Numbered from the stretch's first letter, positions 26,471-35,047 are shown. The stretch: 64,000 nt of DNA from Nostoc sp. CHAB 5844 (GCF_020829595.1 NZ_JAIVFW010000003.1:124001-188000); one strand, 5' to 3'. Notes: generated by a model from the letters alone, not told the origin. Translations and numbers: made by a program.

Positions 26471-27652
26471 TTAACCCTTCACACAAACAACTTGTTTGAG
26501 TGTTGCCACAACTTCCACTAAATCTGATTGATTTTCCATCACTTGCTCTATCGGTTTATAAGCACCTGGAATTTCATCTAAAACATCATTATCTTTACGG
26601 CATTCCACACCTTTAGTCTGCTCAATTAAGTCATCAAGTGTGTAAACATTCTTAGCCTTATTTCTAGATAATAATCTGCCTGCACCATGACTGCAAGAAC
26701 AAAAACTATGGGTATTACCTTTACCTTTGACGATGAAAGACTTAGCGCCCATCGAACCAGGAATAATACCATAATCTTCAGCTTGAGCGCGGACTGCACC
26801 TTTACGAGTTACATAGACATCTTCACCAAAATGCACTTCTTTTTCGGCGTAATTATGATGGCAATTTACCTGCAATAAAGGTTTAGTCACTTTCCCTCCA
26901 GCCAGATGTTTTTCGATGATGTGTTTGAAACGCATCATCATAACATCGCGGTTGAAACGTGCATAGTCTTGCGCCCACTGCAAATCATTCCAGTACGCTT
27001 GAAATTCTGGTGTACTAGCAACAAAGTAAGCTAAATCAAGGTCAGGTAATTTATTACCTGCCATTTTGGCTAATTCTTTGGCAGTATTAATATGACATTG
27101 GGCTAATTTATTACCAATGTTGCGTGAACCAGAATGTAACATCAGCCAAACTTGATTCTCTGTATCAATACAAACTTCAATAAAGTGATTTCCTCCACCG
27201 AGAGAACCCATTTGTTTCATGGCTTTACTTTCTAAGTCTTGCACACCTGGATGCAAGTCTTGAAAATCATGCCAACGTTGCCAGTTAGTAACTGATTTTT
27301 CAATATCTTTGTTTTCGTTGAAGCCCGTAGGAATTGCTGCTTCAATATCCAAGCGAATTTTCTTGAGTTTTCCTTCTAGCTTTTCACCAGTAAATGGCAT
27401 TTTAATCGCACACATTCCGCAACCAATATCAACGCCCACAGCAGCAGGAATGATTGCATTTTTTGTGGCAATGACAGAACCGACTAAAGCACCTTTTCCT
27501 AAGTGAACATCTGGCATTAATGCTACGTGTTTAAATACAAATGGTAGCGATGCCACATTTTTAGCCATCTGGATTTCATCGCTGGCTAAAGGATGATTTG
27601 CCCAAGATAAAACTGGTGCTGGTGTCTTAATTTCTAATTTTTCGTAAGGCAT
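26471..27652 (-). CDS. rtcB: RNA-splicing ligase RtcB
   Basis: 393 residues, normal for the short bacterial RtcB. It has HVALMPDVHLGKGALVGSVI, the metal-binding Cys region VGVDIGCGMCAIK, GGGNHFIEV, MLHSGSRNIGNK and the C-terminal SHGAGRLLSRNKA, where the guanylylated His resides. RtcB joins 2',3'-cyclic phosphate or 3'-phosphate ends to 5'-OH RNA ends using GTP and Mn(II), in RNA repair or tRNA splicing. No archease or RtcA gene is adjacent. It is divergent from the HAD gene across 371 bp that include a BlaI-like operator. Confidence 0.96.
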   Translation of the reverse strand: MPYEKLEIKTPAPVLSWANHPLASDEIQMAKNVASLPFVFKHVALMPDVHLGKGALVGSVIATKNAIIPAAVGVDIGCGMCAIKMPFTGEKLEGKLKKIRLDIEAAIPTGFNENKDIEKSVTNWQRWHDFQDLHPGVQDLESKAMKQMGSLGGGNHFIEVCIDTENQVWLMLHSGSRNIGNKLAQCHINTAKELAKMAGNKLPDLDLAYFVASTPEFQAYWNDLQWAQDYARFNRDVMMMRFKHIIEKHLAGGKVTKPLLQVNCHHNYAEKEVHFGEDVYVTRKGAVRAQAEDYGIIPGSMGAKSFIVKGKGNTHSFCSCSHGAGRLLSRNKAKNVYTLDDLIEQTKGVECRKDNDVLDEIPGAYKPIEQVMENQSDLVEVVATLKQVVCVKG

Positions 27653-27777
27653 AATTTTCTGTATTTGTGTTGAGAAATTGTCTGTAAGTTATCCTGTGTA
27701 TTGAAAAATCATCATTTTGATGAGTCCATACATATATCAAATTCTGCATTGGGTTTTGATTAGTTGCCTGCATAATA

Positions 27778-27806
27778 TTGCTTATACTACAAATGTAGTA
27801 TAAAAT
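27778..27806 (+). promoter_or_regulatory. Promoter with BlaI/MecI/CopY-like operator
   Basis: A perfect 10-bp inverted repeat TTATACTACA-AA-TGTAGTATAA (27782-27803). The core TACTACA-N2-TGTAGTA matches the operator type of BlaI/MecI-family repressors (TACA-N2-TGTA core). It fills the spacer of a sigma70-like promoter (TTGCTT 27778-27783, 17 bases, TAAAAT 27801-27806), an ideal place for repression. The promoter reads toward the 27881 small ORF and the HAD gene. Confidence 0.65.
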
Positions 27807-27880
27807 TTAGATGAGTGTCAATCCTGACTCCTGGCAGGAAAAGCGGATTTTGGCGAGACATATTAAAATTTGTCAATAAA

Positions 27881-28027
27881 ATGCAGAAGTTATTGGCACA
27901 GATTTATCAGCTTAATTCATCTGTGCAAACAAAAGTCCGCCAGTACACTACAGGATCAACAGACAACACAATAGATAATAATGATTTGGAGGGTTTAGAA
28001 TCTCCAGTTTTTGGCATAACAGCATGA
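27881..28027 (+). CDS. Small hypothetical ORF upstream of the HAD gene
   Basis: 48 residues from ATG 27881 (MQKLLAQIYQLNSSVQTKVR), overlapping the HAD start by 4 bp (ATGA). The frame can be extended to a GTG at 27815, but no ribosome site supports either start. Another tiny ORF begins at ATG 27811 (MSVNPDSWQEKRILARHIKI). The overlap and the shared promoter favour a real leader gene, but the product has no recognised family. Confidence 0.35.
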   Translation: MQKLLAQIYQLNSSVQTKVRQYTTGSTDNTIDNNDLEGLESPVFGITA

Positions 28028-28752
28028 GTTTAAAGGCAGTTCTGTTTGATTTTAATGGTGTCATCATTAACGATGAGCGAATTCACCTGCAACTAATAGA
28101 TGAGATTCTCATTCAAGAAAATCTCCAACCTCAAAAATCGCAAGAGCGTCAGACTTGTTTGGGACGTAGCGATCGCACCTGTTTTCAAGAACTGCTGGTA
28201 AATCGCGGTAGAGTAGTTACGCAAGAGTATTTAAGTCAACTACTTAACCGCAAAGCCGAAGCTTACGTGCTGGAACTGGAAAAATTAGAGAAACTCCCGA
28301 TATATCCAGGTGTAGAAGATTTAGTATATCAGGTGCGATCGCAAAATATCAATTTAGGTTTAGTCAGTGGCGCACTACGCAAAGAAATAGAATTGGTACT
28401 GAATCGCGCTAAAGTAGCAGAATACTTTAAAATTATCGTCGCAGGTGACGACATCACCACTAGTAAACCCCAACCCGATGGTTATCTACTAGCAGTCGAA
28501 CGCTTCAACCAACAAGATCCCGAATTAAATCTGCAACCGCAAGAATGTTTAGCCATTGAAGATACCCCCGCAGGTATTCAAGCTGCAAAACAAGCACAGA
28601 TGCAAGTTGTGGGTGTAGCAAATACTTACCCCTTTCATATGCTTCAGCGTTGCTGTAACTGGACTGTAGATTACCTCACCGATTTAGAACTAGAACGAGT
28701 GCAGAATGTCTTTTCTGGCAGAGAACCGCAGCCAAGTATAAGTGAATGTTAA
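28024..28752 (+). CDS. HAD-superfamily hydrolase (phosphoglucomutase-like)
   Basis: 242 residues. HAD motifs in order: motif I VLFDFNGVIINDE (about 5-17), motif II LGLVSGALRKEIE (about 112), motif III TSKPQPDGY (about 142) and motif IV CLAIEDTPAGIQAAKQA (about 180). The helical cap between motifs I and II is of the beta-phosphoglucomutase/phosphatase type. Motif I reads DFN instead of the usual DxD, so the general acid/base Asp is Asn, which may slow or change turnover. It lies behind a BlaI-like operator. The substrate is unknown. Confidence 0.85.
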   Translation: MSLKAVLFDFNGVIINDERIHLQLIDEILIQENLQPQKSQERQTCLGRSDRTCFQELLVNRGRVVTQEYLSQLLNRKAEAYVLELEKLEKLPIYPGVEDLVYQVRSQNINLGLVSGALRKEIELVLNRAKVAEYFKIIVAGDDITTSKPQPDGYLLAVERFNQQDPELNLQPQECLAIEDTPAGIQAAKQAQMQVVGVANTYPFHMLQRCCNWTVDYLTDLELERVQNVFSGREPQPSISEC

Positions 28753-28818
28753 AATGAACTATGGTAGCCGAGTGTTGATTAAACGAGTGATATCTTTCTT
28801 AACTCAGCACTATTTTCA

Positions 28819-28891
28819 GGGGAATTAGCTCAGCTGGTAGAGCGCTGCGATCGCACCGCAGAGGTCAGGGATTCGAGTTCCCTATTCTCCA
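28819..28891 (+). tRNA. tRNA-Ala (anticodon CGC)
   Basis: 73 nt folding into a full cloverleaf. The acceptor GGGGAAT/ATTCTCC includes the G3-U70 pair diagnostic of alanine tRNAs. The D stem is GCTC/GAGC, the anticodon stem CTGCG/CGCAG with loop ATCGCAC (anticodon CGC), and the T arm AGGGA-TTCGAGT-TCCCT; the discriminator is A. CCA is not encoded. The anticodon arm contains a HIP1 octamer. The 3' 27 bases overlap a minus-strand ATPase gene remnant. Confidence 0.95.
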
Positions 28892-29398
28892 TTTCACAAC
28901 CGAACGACGGAATAATTCTATTATAATTCGCCAGCGTCCCTCAGTTTCTTCAACTACATCATGACGCTTTAAAGTATCTAATGCTGCCTGCAAATTATTG
29001 TTGTTCATACCAGTAGACTGAGCTAAAGCATCAAAACTCAACCCCTCTAAATGAGGTGCAAGCACTCGTAATATTTCCTGCTGACCGTCCACATCTTGGG
29101 CCGCCTGACCCCAAACCCCATCAAAATAGTAGCGTCCGCGCTGGAAAAACTCAGGGTCATTAATCACAGCTTCTACATCTTCAATGCTAAAAACACGGTC
29201 ATGGGATCTTCCTTGCTCAAACACTTGGTCATTGTAGCGGCGCACTAAATAAAATCCTAGCAGTTGGACTAAAAATGGTTGACCATGAGTTAAAGCATAG
29301 ATTTTATCTGGTGCTTCTGGCGTATAGTCAAGAGGGCTACTCCTATACCCTTTATTTCTGTCACGATTTAATGTCTTGTTTGATACTTGATCGCTATA
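28865..29398 (-). pseudogene. 5'-truncated AAA/STAND-type ATPase gene remnant
   Basis: The frame is open from just after a TAG (29401-29399) to a stop inside the tRNA gene. Only the last 126 codons follow an ATG, but clear homology-like sequence extends upstream: PLDYTPEAPDKIYALTHGQP, then FLVQLLGFYLVRRYND. This is the C-terminal portion of a cyanobacterial ATP-binding protein with a terminal winged helix (LSFDALAQSTGMNNNNLQ). The Walker motifs are missing, and the final residues (about VKWRIGNSNP) are read from tRNA sequence. It is most likely a remnant left by recombination next to the tRNA gene. Confidence 0.75.
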
Positions 29399-29432
29399 CT
29401 AACTAGCAGTGGCACAGCATCATGCAAAATCA

Positions 29433-30257
29433 ATGGGTGCAACAATTATTATTTTTCTCATCCTGGGGCTGATTGTAACAGCAATTTTCCTCAGTCCTAT
29501 ACTGATTAAACAACAGCGAAGTCGCATTAAAAAACGTCCTTTTCCGCCACTTTGGAATGCCATTATTGAGAATAATCTGCCTATTTACTTACGCCTTTCC
29601 CCAGAAGAACGCAGACGACTTCATGGACATATTCAAGTATTTTTAGCAGAACAACAATTTATTGGCTGTCAAGGATTGCAAGTTACAGAAGAAATGAAGC
29701 TAACTATTGCTGCTGTTGCTTGTTTATTGTTGCTGAATGAACGAGGAGAATACTTTCCGAAACTGCGCTCAATTTTGATTTATCCCAGCACTTATTTTGT
29801 GAATCAAACCGTTGCTGTGAGTGATTATGTTGTGGAAGAAAGACGAGATGCCCGACTTGGAGAATCATGGGTTCAAGACCAAGTAATCTTATCCTGGGAT
29901 CATGTGCAACGAGACACGCAAAACTGGAGTGATGGACATAATGTTGTGCTGCATGAATTTGCCCATCAATTAGATCAAGAAGATGGCAAAGCCGAGGGTG
30001 TGCCTATTTTGCCAAGAAAATCAGATTACCTTGTTTGGGCGCAGGTAATGACAGCAGAATATCAACAACTCTGCAATGATATTCAACAAGATATCAAGAC
30101 TGTCATTGATAGTTATGGCGCGACTAATCCCGCAGAGTTTTTTGCAGTTGCGACTGAGACTTTCTTTGAAAAACCACAGCAATTGTTGGAGAAGCATTCA
30201 GCGCTTTATGAGTTGTTGCAACGCTATTATCAAGTCTATCCTGAGCAGTGGATTTAA
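29433..30257 (+). CDS. MtfA-like zinc peptidase (M90 family)
   Basis: About 274 residues from ATG 29433; a GTG at 29409 would add eight residues, and neither has a clear ribosome site. An N-terminal membrane segment (ATIIIFLILGLIVTAIFLSP) is followed by the M90 domain: RRRLHGHIQVFLAEQQFIGC, LNERGEYFPKLRSILIYPS, VILSWDHVQRD, the zinc site VVLHEFAHQLDQEDG (HExxH) and NPAEFFAVATETFFEKP with the third-ligand region. E. coli MtfA lacks the membrane anchor; the anchored form is common in cyanobacteria. The physiological substrate is unknown. Confidence 0.9.
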   Translation: MGATIIIFLILGLIVTAIFLSPILIKQQRSRIKKRPFPPLWNAIIENNLPIYLRLSPEERRRLHGHIQVFLAEQQFIGCQGLQVTEEMKLTIAAVACLLLLNERGEYFPKLRSILIYPSTYFVNQTVAVSDYVVEERRDARLGESWVQDQVILSWDHVQRDTQNWSDGHNVVLHEFAHQLDQEDGKAEGVPILPRKSDYLVWAQVMTAEYQQLCNDIQQDIKTVIDSYGATNPAEFFAVATETFFEKPQQLLEKHSALYELLQRYYQVYPEQWI

Positions 30258-30336
30258 ATGTAGGTTGTGATGAGTACAAACTAATTGGATCATATAGCAA
30301 TTCTCAGCTAAGTGAGGTACAGAAGTAATGTTTTTT

Positions 30337-30425
30337 AACGCAGAGGGGAGGCAGCGCGTTGCGGGGGTTCCCCCCGTTGTAGCGACTGCCGTCGCGCAGA
30401 GTCAAGCGCAAAGTTACGCAAAGAG
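30337..30425. repeat. GC-rich dispersed repeat
   Basis: It starts TTAACGCAGAGGGGAGGCAG, contains the palindrome CGGGGG-TTC-CCCCCG (30362-30376) and continues with GC-rich sequence and CGCAAAG elements. It lies in a 425-bp gap between the peptidase gene and xisI; the rest of the gap shows no gene. Confidence 0.75.
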
Positions 30426-30682
30426 AAGTTGCCAGGAGGGTTTCCTTCCAAGCAAACTTCGGTGGGTTTGCCCAATTTTATTAGCAATGTATTAAGTATC
30501 TCAACAGATTAGGAAACGCTATATATTTTTGGTTCTTCAATTACTTTCATGGAGTCGAATAATAAATAAAATCTAATCAGAGGCTCTGTTCCTTACTGTG
30601 ACTAGGTTTTAAATTTTTGAGCCTTTCTATAAAACTGCTATTTTAATGCCGTACCATAAAACCAACGCAAGAGCCATATTTT

Positions 30683-31018
30683 TTAACCTACTGCAAAATC
30701 TGTAAATTTCCGCACAGAAGGTGAATGGAAACCTACTACAATATCTTGCTTTGGTACTCCCATTTCTACTAACTCATCAGCTATATCTATTTCAGTTGAG
30801 TTATACTGAATCCAGATTTTTTCATTTTTGATGTCAATGTGCATTGAACAGCCATAAACACGACGTTTATTTTCCCAACCGACATGGACAATTTGATAAT
30901 GATTTCGTTCTGTGTCAAAAATGGTTTCTACTTCAATATCGCCGTAAGCAGGTTTATAACTTGCATATTTGGTAAGGAGTTGTTGAACATACTGCCGATA
31001 TTCATCTAACTTTGCCAT
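30683..31018 (-). CDS. xisI: XisI-family protein
   Basis: 111 residues with the XisI pattern: MAKLDEYRQYVQQLLTKYAS, VETIFDTERNHYQIVHVGWE, VYGCSMHIDIKNEKIWIQYN and VPKQDIVVGFHSPSVRKFTDFAVG. In Anabaena, XisI works with XisH and the recombinase XisF in excision of the fdxN element during heterocyst development. Orphan xisH-xisI pairs are widespread in cyanobacteria without such an element. It overlaps xisH by 13 bp, so the two are translated together. No XisF-like recombinase is in the window. Confidence 0.93.
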   Translation of the reverse strand: MAKLDEYRQYVQQLLTKYASYKPAYGDIEVETIFDTERNHYQIVHVGWENKRRVYGCSMHIDIKNEKIWIQYNSTEIDIADELVEMGVPKQDIVVGFHSPSVRKFTDFAVG

Positions 31019-31422
31019 TTCACTATCTCCTGAGTGTCAACATCATAAATTAATAATTTAACTTGATATTCTTGAACTTGCATTTGTGTAAAAGGAAGGA
31101 TAAAAAAATCGTTATAAATTTCTAAGTTAACTGCTAAATATAAAATACGTTGTGGCTCTTTTTGTCTTAATGCAGTACGGTAGTTGAGAAATTGACCGAA
31201 GGCAGTATGAAAGTCAGCTATGGCTGATGTACTAATAAAACTCTTGATTTCAACAGCAATTTTTTGACCATCTTTCTCAGCAGCAATTAGTTTTTCTGCC
31301 CCCAAATCAATATACATTTGCACTCCACCAAAGCTAATGTACAGGGGGTCATCAGTAATTAACCAGCCATCTTTTTGTAATGCTGATTTCACAATATTGT
31401 GAAATTTATCCTTCGCTGACAT
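31006..31422 (-). CDS. xisH: XisH-family protein (nuclease-like fold)
   Basis: 138 residues. MSAKDKFHNIVKSALQKDGW starts the family. The sequence YIDLGAEKLIAAEKDGQKIAVEIKSF carries the D...ExK pattern of restriction-endonuclease-like proteins, and SAIADFHTAFGQFLNYRTAL follows as in XisH. It forms a two-gene unit with xisI (13-bp overlap). Together they may act as an excision control pair or as an independent, possibly toxin-antitoxin-like, module; the latter is inference. Confidence 0.93.
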   Translation of the reverse strand: MSAKDKFHNIVKSALQKDGWLITDDPLYISFGGVQMYIDLGAEKLIAAEKDGQKIAVEIKSFISTSAIADFHTAFGQFLNYRTALRQKEPQRILYLAVNLEIYNDFFILPFTQMQVQEYQVKLLIYDVDTQEIVKWQS

Positions 31423-31664
31423 AATCTATCGGTCTGCGTTTTGAGCATTATATTTATAAATTATGCACTGTGTCAGGTATAGACTGCTGTACTATTTATT
31501 AAGCCTTAACCGCAATCATGTAGCTACTTTCAGTTAAGCAAAAACTTGCTCAATAGTCGAATCCGTTCAAGATTCACCAGCAATGCCAACCTGGCGATCG
31601 CTCCATACTCTACACTAATTAATATCCTCAACTGCAAACCAGCACTAGTTTAAAGATACTGTCC

Positions 31665-32951
31665 ATGCAGCTACTTAAAACAACCGACACAGATTTTTCT
31701 ACCGCATTCCAAGCACTAGTCAATAATCGCCGGGAAGCCACGGTTGATGTTAGTGGTACAGTACGCGGGATTCTGGCTGATGTGAAAGTGCGAGGTGATG
31801 TCGCAGTCAAGGAATATACTAGTCGTTTCGACCATTTCAGCCCAGAATCTTTGCATTTAGACGCAGCTTTTATCGCCGCACAAGCAGCCAAATGTCCCGC
31901 TGATGTGAAAGCCGCCCTAGAATTAGCAGCAGAACGTATTGGGGACTTTCATCAAAAACAACTGCCGCAAGATATTGGTTACACCGACGCAACAGGGGTA
32001 AAACTTGGTTTAAATTGGGTTTCTCTCTCGCAAGTCGGGATTTATGTCCCTGGTGGACGCGCCAGCTATCCTAGTTCGGTGCTGATGAATGCCTTACCTG
32101 CCAAAATTACCGGGGTGGAACGCATTGTAATGACAGTACCCATGCCTCGCGGTGAGATTAACCCCGCTGTTTTAGCCGCAGCTCAAGTTGCTGGCGTGAC
32201 GGAAATATATAGTATAGGTGGGGCGCAAGCAGTAGCAGCCCTCGCCTACGGTACTGAAACTATTACGCCTGTAGATAAAATTGTCGGCCCTGGTAATGCC
32301 TATGTTGCGGAAGCTAAACGTCAGGTATTCGGGACTGTGGGTATTGACAGCATTGCCGGGCCTTCGGAAATTTTGGTGGTAGCCGATGATCAAAACAACT
32401 CAGAGTGGATAGCTTGGGATTTATTATCGCAAGCAGAACATGATCCCAGCGCCCAATCAATTTTAATTACTAATTCAGAAATTTTCGCGCAGCAAGTCAT
32501 CACAGCAGTTGAAGAAGTTCTTACCAAGCTATCTACTCAAGAGGTAGCAAGTGCGAGTTGGCAAAATCATGGTGCAGTTATTTTAGTCAGCGATTTGACA
32601 GAAAGTATACCACTGATCAATCAACTGGCTCCCGAACACGTAGAATTATGCATCGATAACCCGCAATTACTAGCTAGCAAAATTAAATGTGCTGGCAGTT
32701 TATTTTTAGGACGCTACACTCCAGAAGCTATTGGTGATTATTTGGGTGGCCCTAACCATGTACTACCTACTTCCCGTTCGGCTCGTTTTGCTTCTGGCTT
32801 GAGTATTTACGATTTTCTCAAACGAATTACTTATTTGGAATGTAATCAAGCTGCATTGCAGGAAATTGGTAAAGCAGCGGTAACTTTAGCTGAGGCGGAA
32901 GGTTTACCTGCTCATGCGGGTAGTGTGGCTGTACGTTTGCAATCAATTTGA
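31665..32951 (+). CDS. hisD: Histidinol dehydrogenase
   Basis: 428 residues, the normal length. It oxidises L-histidinol to L-histidine in two NAD-dependent steps using Zn. Signature regions: GIYVPGGRASYPSSVLMNALPAKITGVE is split by the family's usual strands, GPGNAYVAEAKRQVFG, DSIAGPSEILVVAD, the zinc/catalytic region LSQAEHDPSAQS and LAPEHVELC. The start MQLLKTTDTDFSTAF is typical. It stands apart from other his genes and overlaps the PAP2 gene by one base (TGATG). Confidence 0.97.
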   Translation: MQLLKTTDTDFSTAFQALVNNRREATVDVSGTVRGILADVKVRGDVAVKEYTSRFDHFSPESLHLDAAFIAAQAAKCPADVKAALELAAERIGDFHQKQLPQDIGYTDATGVKLGLNWVSLSQVGIYVPGGRASYPSSVLMNALPAKITGVERIVMTVPMPRGEINPAVLAAAQVAGVTEIYSIGGAQAVAALAYGTETITPVDKIVGPGNAYVAEAKRQVFGTVGIDSIAGPSEILVVADDQNNSEWIAWDLLSQAEHDPSAQSILITNSEIFAQQVITAVEEVLTKLSTQEVASASWQNHGAVILVSDLTESIPLINQLAPEHVELCIDNPQLLASKIKCAGSLFLGRYTPEAIGDYLGGPNHVLPTSRSARFASGLSIYDFLKRITYLECNQAALQEIGKAAVTLAEAEGLPAHAGSVAVRLQSI

Positions 32952-33757
32952 TGAATTTTGTTTCGCGCAAAGGCGCAAAGTTTGATATGGATGCAGAGAA
33001 AACATCTCAAAATCAAAGCCGGACACCTGTTTCTTTTATCAAAAATCTGCTGGTAGCTCGTTGGCGATCGCTATTACTCCTGTTTCTTGGGGTATATTTA
33101 CCATTGCAGATATTTCAAATTCTGGCTGTCCAAGTTTGGCAATATCAAGCTGGCTTTCCTTGGGATGTACCAATTCTGTTGGCAGTTCACTCTACAGCTA
33201 ACTCACAGTTAGATACTCTGGCGGTGGTACTGACTAAGTTCGGTTCGTTTTGGACTGTGTTGCCAATTTTAACTACAGTTGCACTAATATTACTCTGGCA
33301 AAAACGTTGGCGATCGCTAGTTTACTTGCTGATTACTGCTTTGGGAAGCGCGTTTATTAACCGCACAGCTAAAGAATTATGGCATCGTATCCGCCCAGGT
33401 TTTTGGACATCTCTGGCACCAGAGTTAGATTTTTCCTTTCCTAGCGGTCATGCAATGACGAGTACAACCCTGGCTATCATTGTGCTGATTTTAGCTTGGC
33501 AGAGTTCTTGGCGTTGGGTTGCATTAATTTTCGGTAGTTTGTATGTCTTAACTATCGGCTGGACACGCCTTTATTTGGGTGTTCACTTTCCCAGTGATAT
33601 TCTCGCAGGTTGGATGGTGGCGATCGCTTGGGGAACTGGTGTGAGTATGATTATTAAACCCCATTTAGTGAAAGCTGTAGCTGTCACAGGTGTTCAACCT
33701 GCGGCTGAAACGACTTTACTTCCGGAAGAAAAGGAAGAGTTAGCGATTAAAGAGTGA
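32951..33757 (+). CDS. PAP2-family membrane phosphatase
   Basis: 268 residues from ATG 32951, which overlaps the hisD stop (TGATG). ATG 32987 is an alternative start, because the first 12 codons read a dispersed CGCAAAGGCGCAAAG-type repeat. Five to six membrane helices are visible. The three phosphatase motifs are present: KELWHRIRP (about 140), FSFPSGHAMTST (about 163) and WTRLYLGVHFPSDILAG (about 206). Family members remove phosphate from phosphatidate or undecaprenyl pyrophosphate; which one applies here is not visible. Coupling with hisD is positional rather than functional. Confidence 0.92.
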   Translation: MNFVSRKGAKFDMDAEKTSQNQSRTPVSFIKNLLVARWRSLLLLFLGVYLPLQIFQILAVQVWQYQAGFPWDVPILLAVHSTANSQLDTLAVVLTKFGSFWTVLPILTTVALILLWQKRWRSLVYLLITALGSAFINRTAKELWHRIRPGFWTSLAPELDFSFPSGHAMTSTTLAIIVLILAWQSSWRWVALIFGSLYVLTIGWTRLYLGVHFPSDILAGWMVAIAWGTGVSMIIKPHLVKAVAVTGVQPAAETTLLPEEKEELAIKE

Positions 33758-33859
33758 ATCTTTGTGTTCAGTATTCAACACAGCGGTCGCCTCAACTCCC
33801 TGGTATGCGAGCTTTGATGCTCTCCATTCTCTTCGTCCTCGCTCTTGGTTTTGACCGAA

Positions 33860-33925
33860 GATAATGCCAAAAAATTTGCTAATTCTGTCCGCAGCCATTG
33901 GGGAATAGAAAATTCATTGCATTGG
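33860..33925 (+). pseudogene. Transposase remnant, ISAs1-like
   Basis: The plus strand reads DNAKKFANSVRSHWGIENSL followed by HW, the conserved block near the end of ISAs1-family transposases. Nothing upstream or downstream continues the protein. A GC-rich dispersed repeat begins where the similarity ends. Confidence 0.7.
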
Positions 33926-33953
33926 GGAGGCAGCGCGTTGCGTGCTTTACCCC
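33924..33953. repeat. GC-rich dispersed repeat
   Basis: GGGGAGGCAGCGCGTTGCG then TGCTTTACCCC; the first part is shared with the repeat at 30353. It is fused to the end of the transposase remnant. Confidence 0.7.
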
Positions 33954-33955
33954 TT

Positions 33956-34079
33956 CTTGACTGTTGTAAATAGGGCCAATGTTGTTGAGGGTAGCGCCAA
34001 CGCTTGAGCGCTCGCCAGTTTGTTTAAGAACTTGTAGGGTCGTAGGCTCCGCCCTTACACCTGTATTTGTCTCATCCAT
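33956..34079 (-). pseudogene. Fragment of a TPR protein
   Basis: The minus strand reads LQVLKQTGERSSVGATLNNI followed by GPIYNSQ, a single tetratricopeptide unit of the type found in long cyanobacterial TPR/CHAT proteins. It starts and stops abruptly. A possible ATG at 34079 leads into unrelated sequence. The remainder of the 33758-34227 gap shows no intact gene. Confidence 0.65.
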
Positions 34080-34227
34080 ATTTTTCCCAATTACATATCA
34101 TATTAGGTCATGATTTTTCGCTTTTAAAAAATTAGGAAATTGATAATTTTGATTTTCAATTCCCTAATAGTCGTAAAGTTTATCCAGATTGATTCAGCTT
34201 GTTGACTGTGCTGAAAGTTTTTTGTAA

Positions 34228-34737
34228 TTAAACAGTTAATCGATAAAAGAAATGGGGTAAATTAGCACGAATAATCTCACGCTCATACTTAAATCCCAAC
34301 TTTTCTATAACCCGCTGAGAAGCTTGATTTGTCGTAAGAGTGAAGCAAACTACCTCTCGTAACTTCAGCAGTTCAAAGCCAATTTTTAAGATTTGCTCAC
34401 CCATTTCTGTGGCTAATCCTTTACCCCAAAACTTAGCCATGAGAGCATAAGCTAATTCAACTTCATTGATGCCTTCTACATCAGTATTCCGCAGACCAGC
34501 GCGACCAACAAATTGATGATAAACTTTGTCTCTAAATACCCACAAACCGAATCCATAACGTTGCCAATGGTGTAAGTTATTGAAAATCAACAGTCTTGTT
34601 GCTTCATCAGAACGCACACCACCTAAAGTTGCCATCACTTTTTGATTTTGGTGCATATGATAAAGTTCATTCAAATGTTTAAATTGTAGTCGTTCAGCAA
34701 ACAGGCGATCGCTAGTAAATGTTTCTATTAACTGCAT
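34228..34737 (-). CDS. GNAT acetyltransferase, RimJ/RimL type
   Basis: 169 residues. It begins MQLIETFTSDRLFAERLQFK, the typical opening of the RimJ-like branch (ETxRLxxRxL-like). It has VGRAGLRNTDVEGINEVELAYAL (split by a strand), the acetyl-CoA motif FWGKGLATEMGEQILKIGF (about 111-129) and TLTTNQASQRVIEKLGFKYE. Members acetylate protein N-termini or small molecules; the substrate is unknown. It lies between two strips of gene debris. Confidence 0.87.
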   Translation of the reverse strand: MQLIETFTSDRLFAERLQFKHLNELYHMHQNQKVMATLGGVRSDEATRLLIFNNLHHWQRYGFGLWVFRDKVYHQFVGRAGLRNTDVEGINEVELAYALMAKFWGKGLATEMGEQILKIGFELLKLREVVCFTLTTNQASQRVIEKLGFKYEREIIRANLPHFFYRLTV

Positions 34738-34812
34738 ATTATTTGATTAAATTAATTGCCGATAAAAAGTTAAAAAATGTTTTATATTGGTATATCCATT
34801 TTTTTCATAAAA

Positions 34813-34938
34813 TTAAATCTTAACTAAGTCCATGTTTTTAGCAACGGTCATTTTCCCCGTACTCGGAGGCCCCGCTAACAGAACTCCTTTGGGTTGTCGC
34901 AGATGCGTTGATGATTTCTTTTGCTTTAACTCCTCCTA
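34813..34938 (-). pseudogene. AAA+ ATPase fragment (Walker A region only)
   Basis: The minus strand reads EELKQKKSSTHLRQPKGVLL followed by AGPPSTGKMTVAKNM and a stop. This is a Walker A region of an AAA+ protein (usual form GPPGTGKT) with mutated Gly and Thr positions. No Walker B or other part follows. It is a remnant inside a 310-bp gap with no intact gene. Confidence 0.7.
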
Positions 34939-35047
34939 ATTGTCAAAAACCTACACTTGTCAGAGGGTTGGGGAGGGTGTACCTTATGTACTTGTAAAAC
35001 GCTGTATACACTAATCTAAACTGGCCACGTCGCTACCCTGATATTGA

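Noticed and set aside
30683-31422. fdxN element border
   Set aside because: xisH/xisI alone do not mark the element; no recombinase gene, nif gene or split fdxN is visible.
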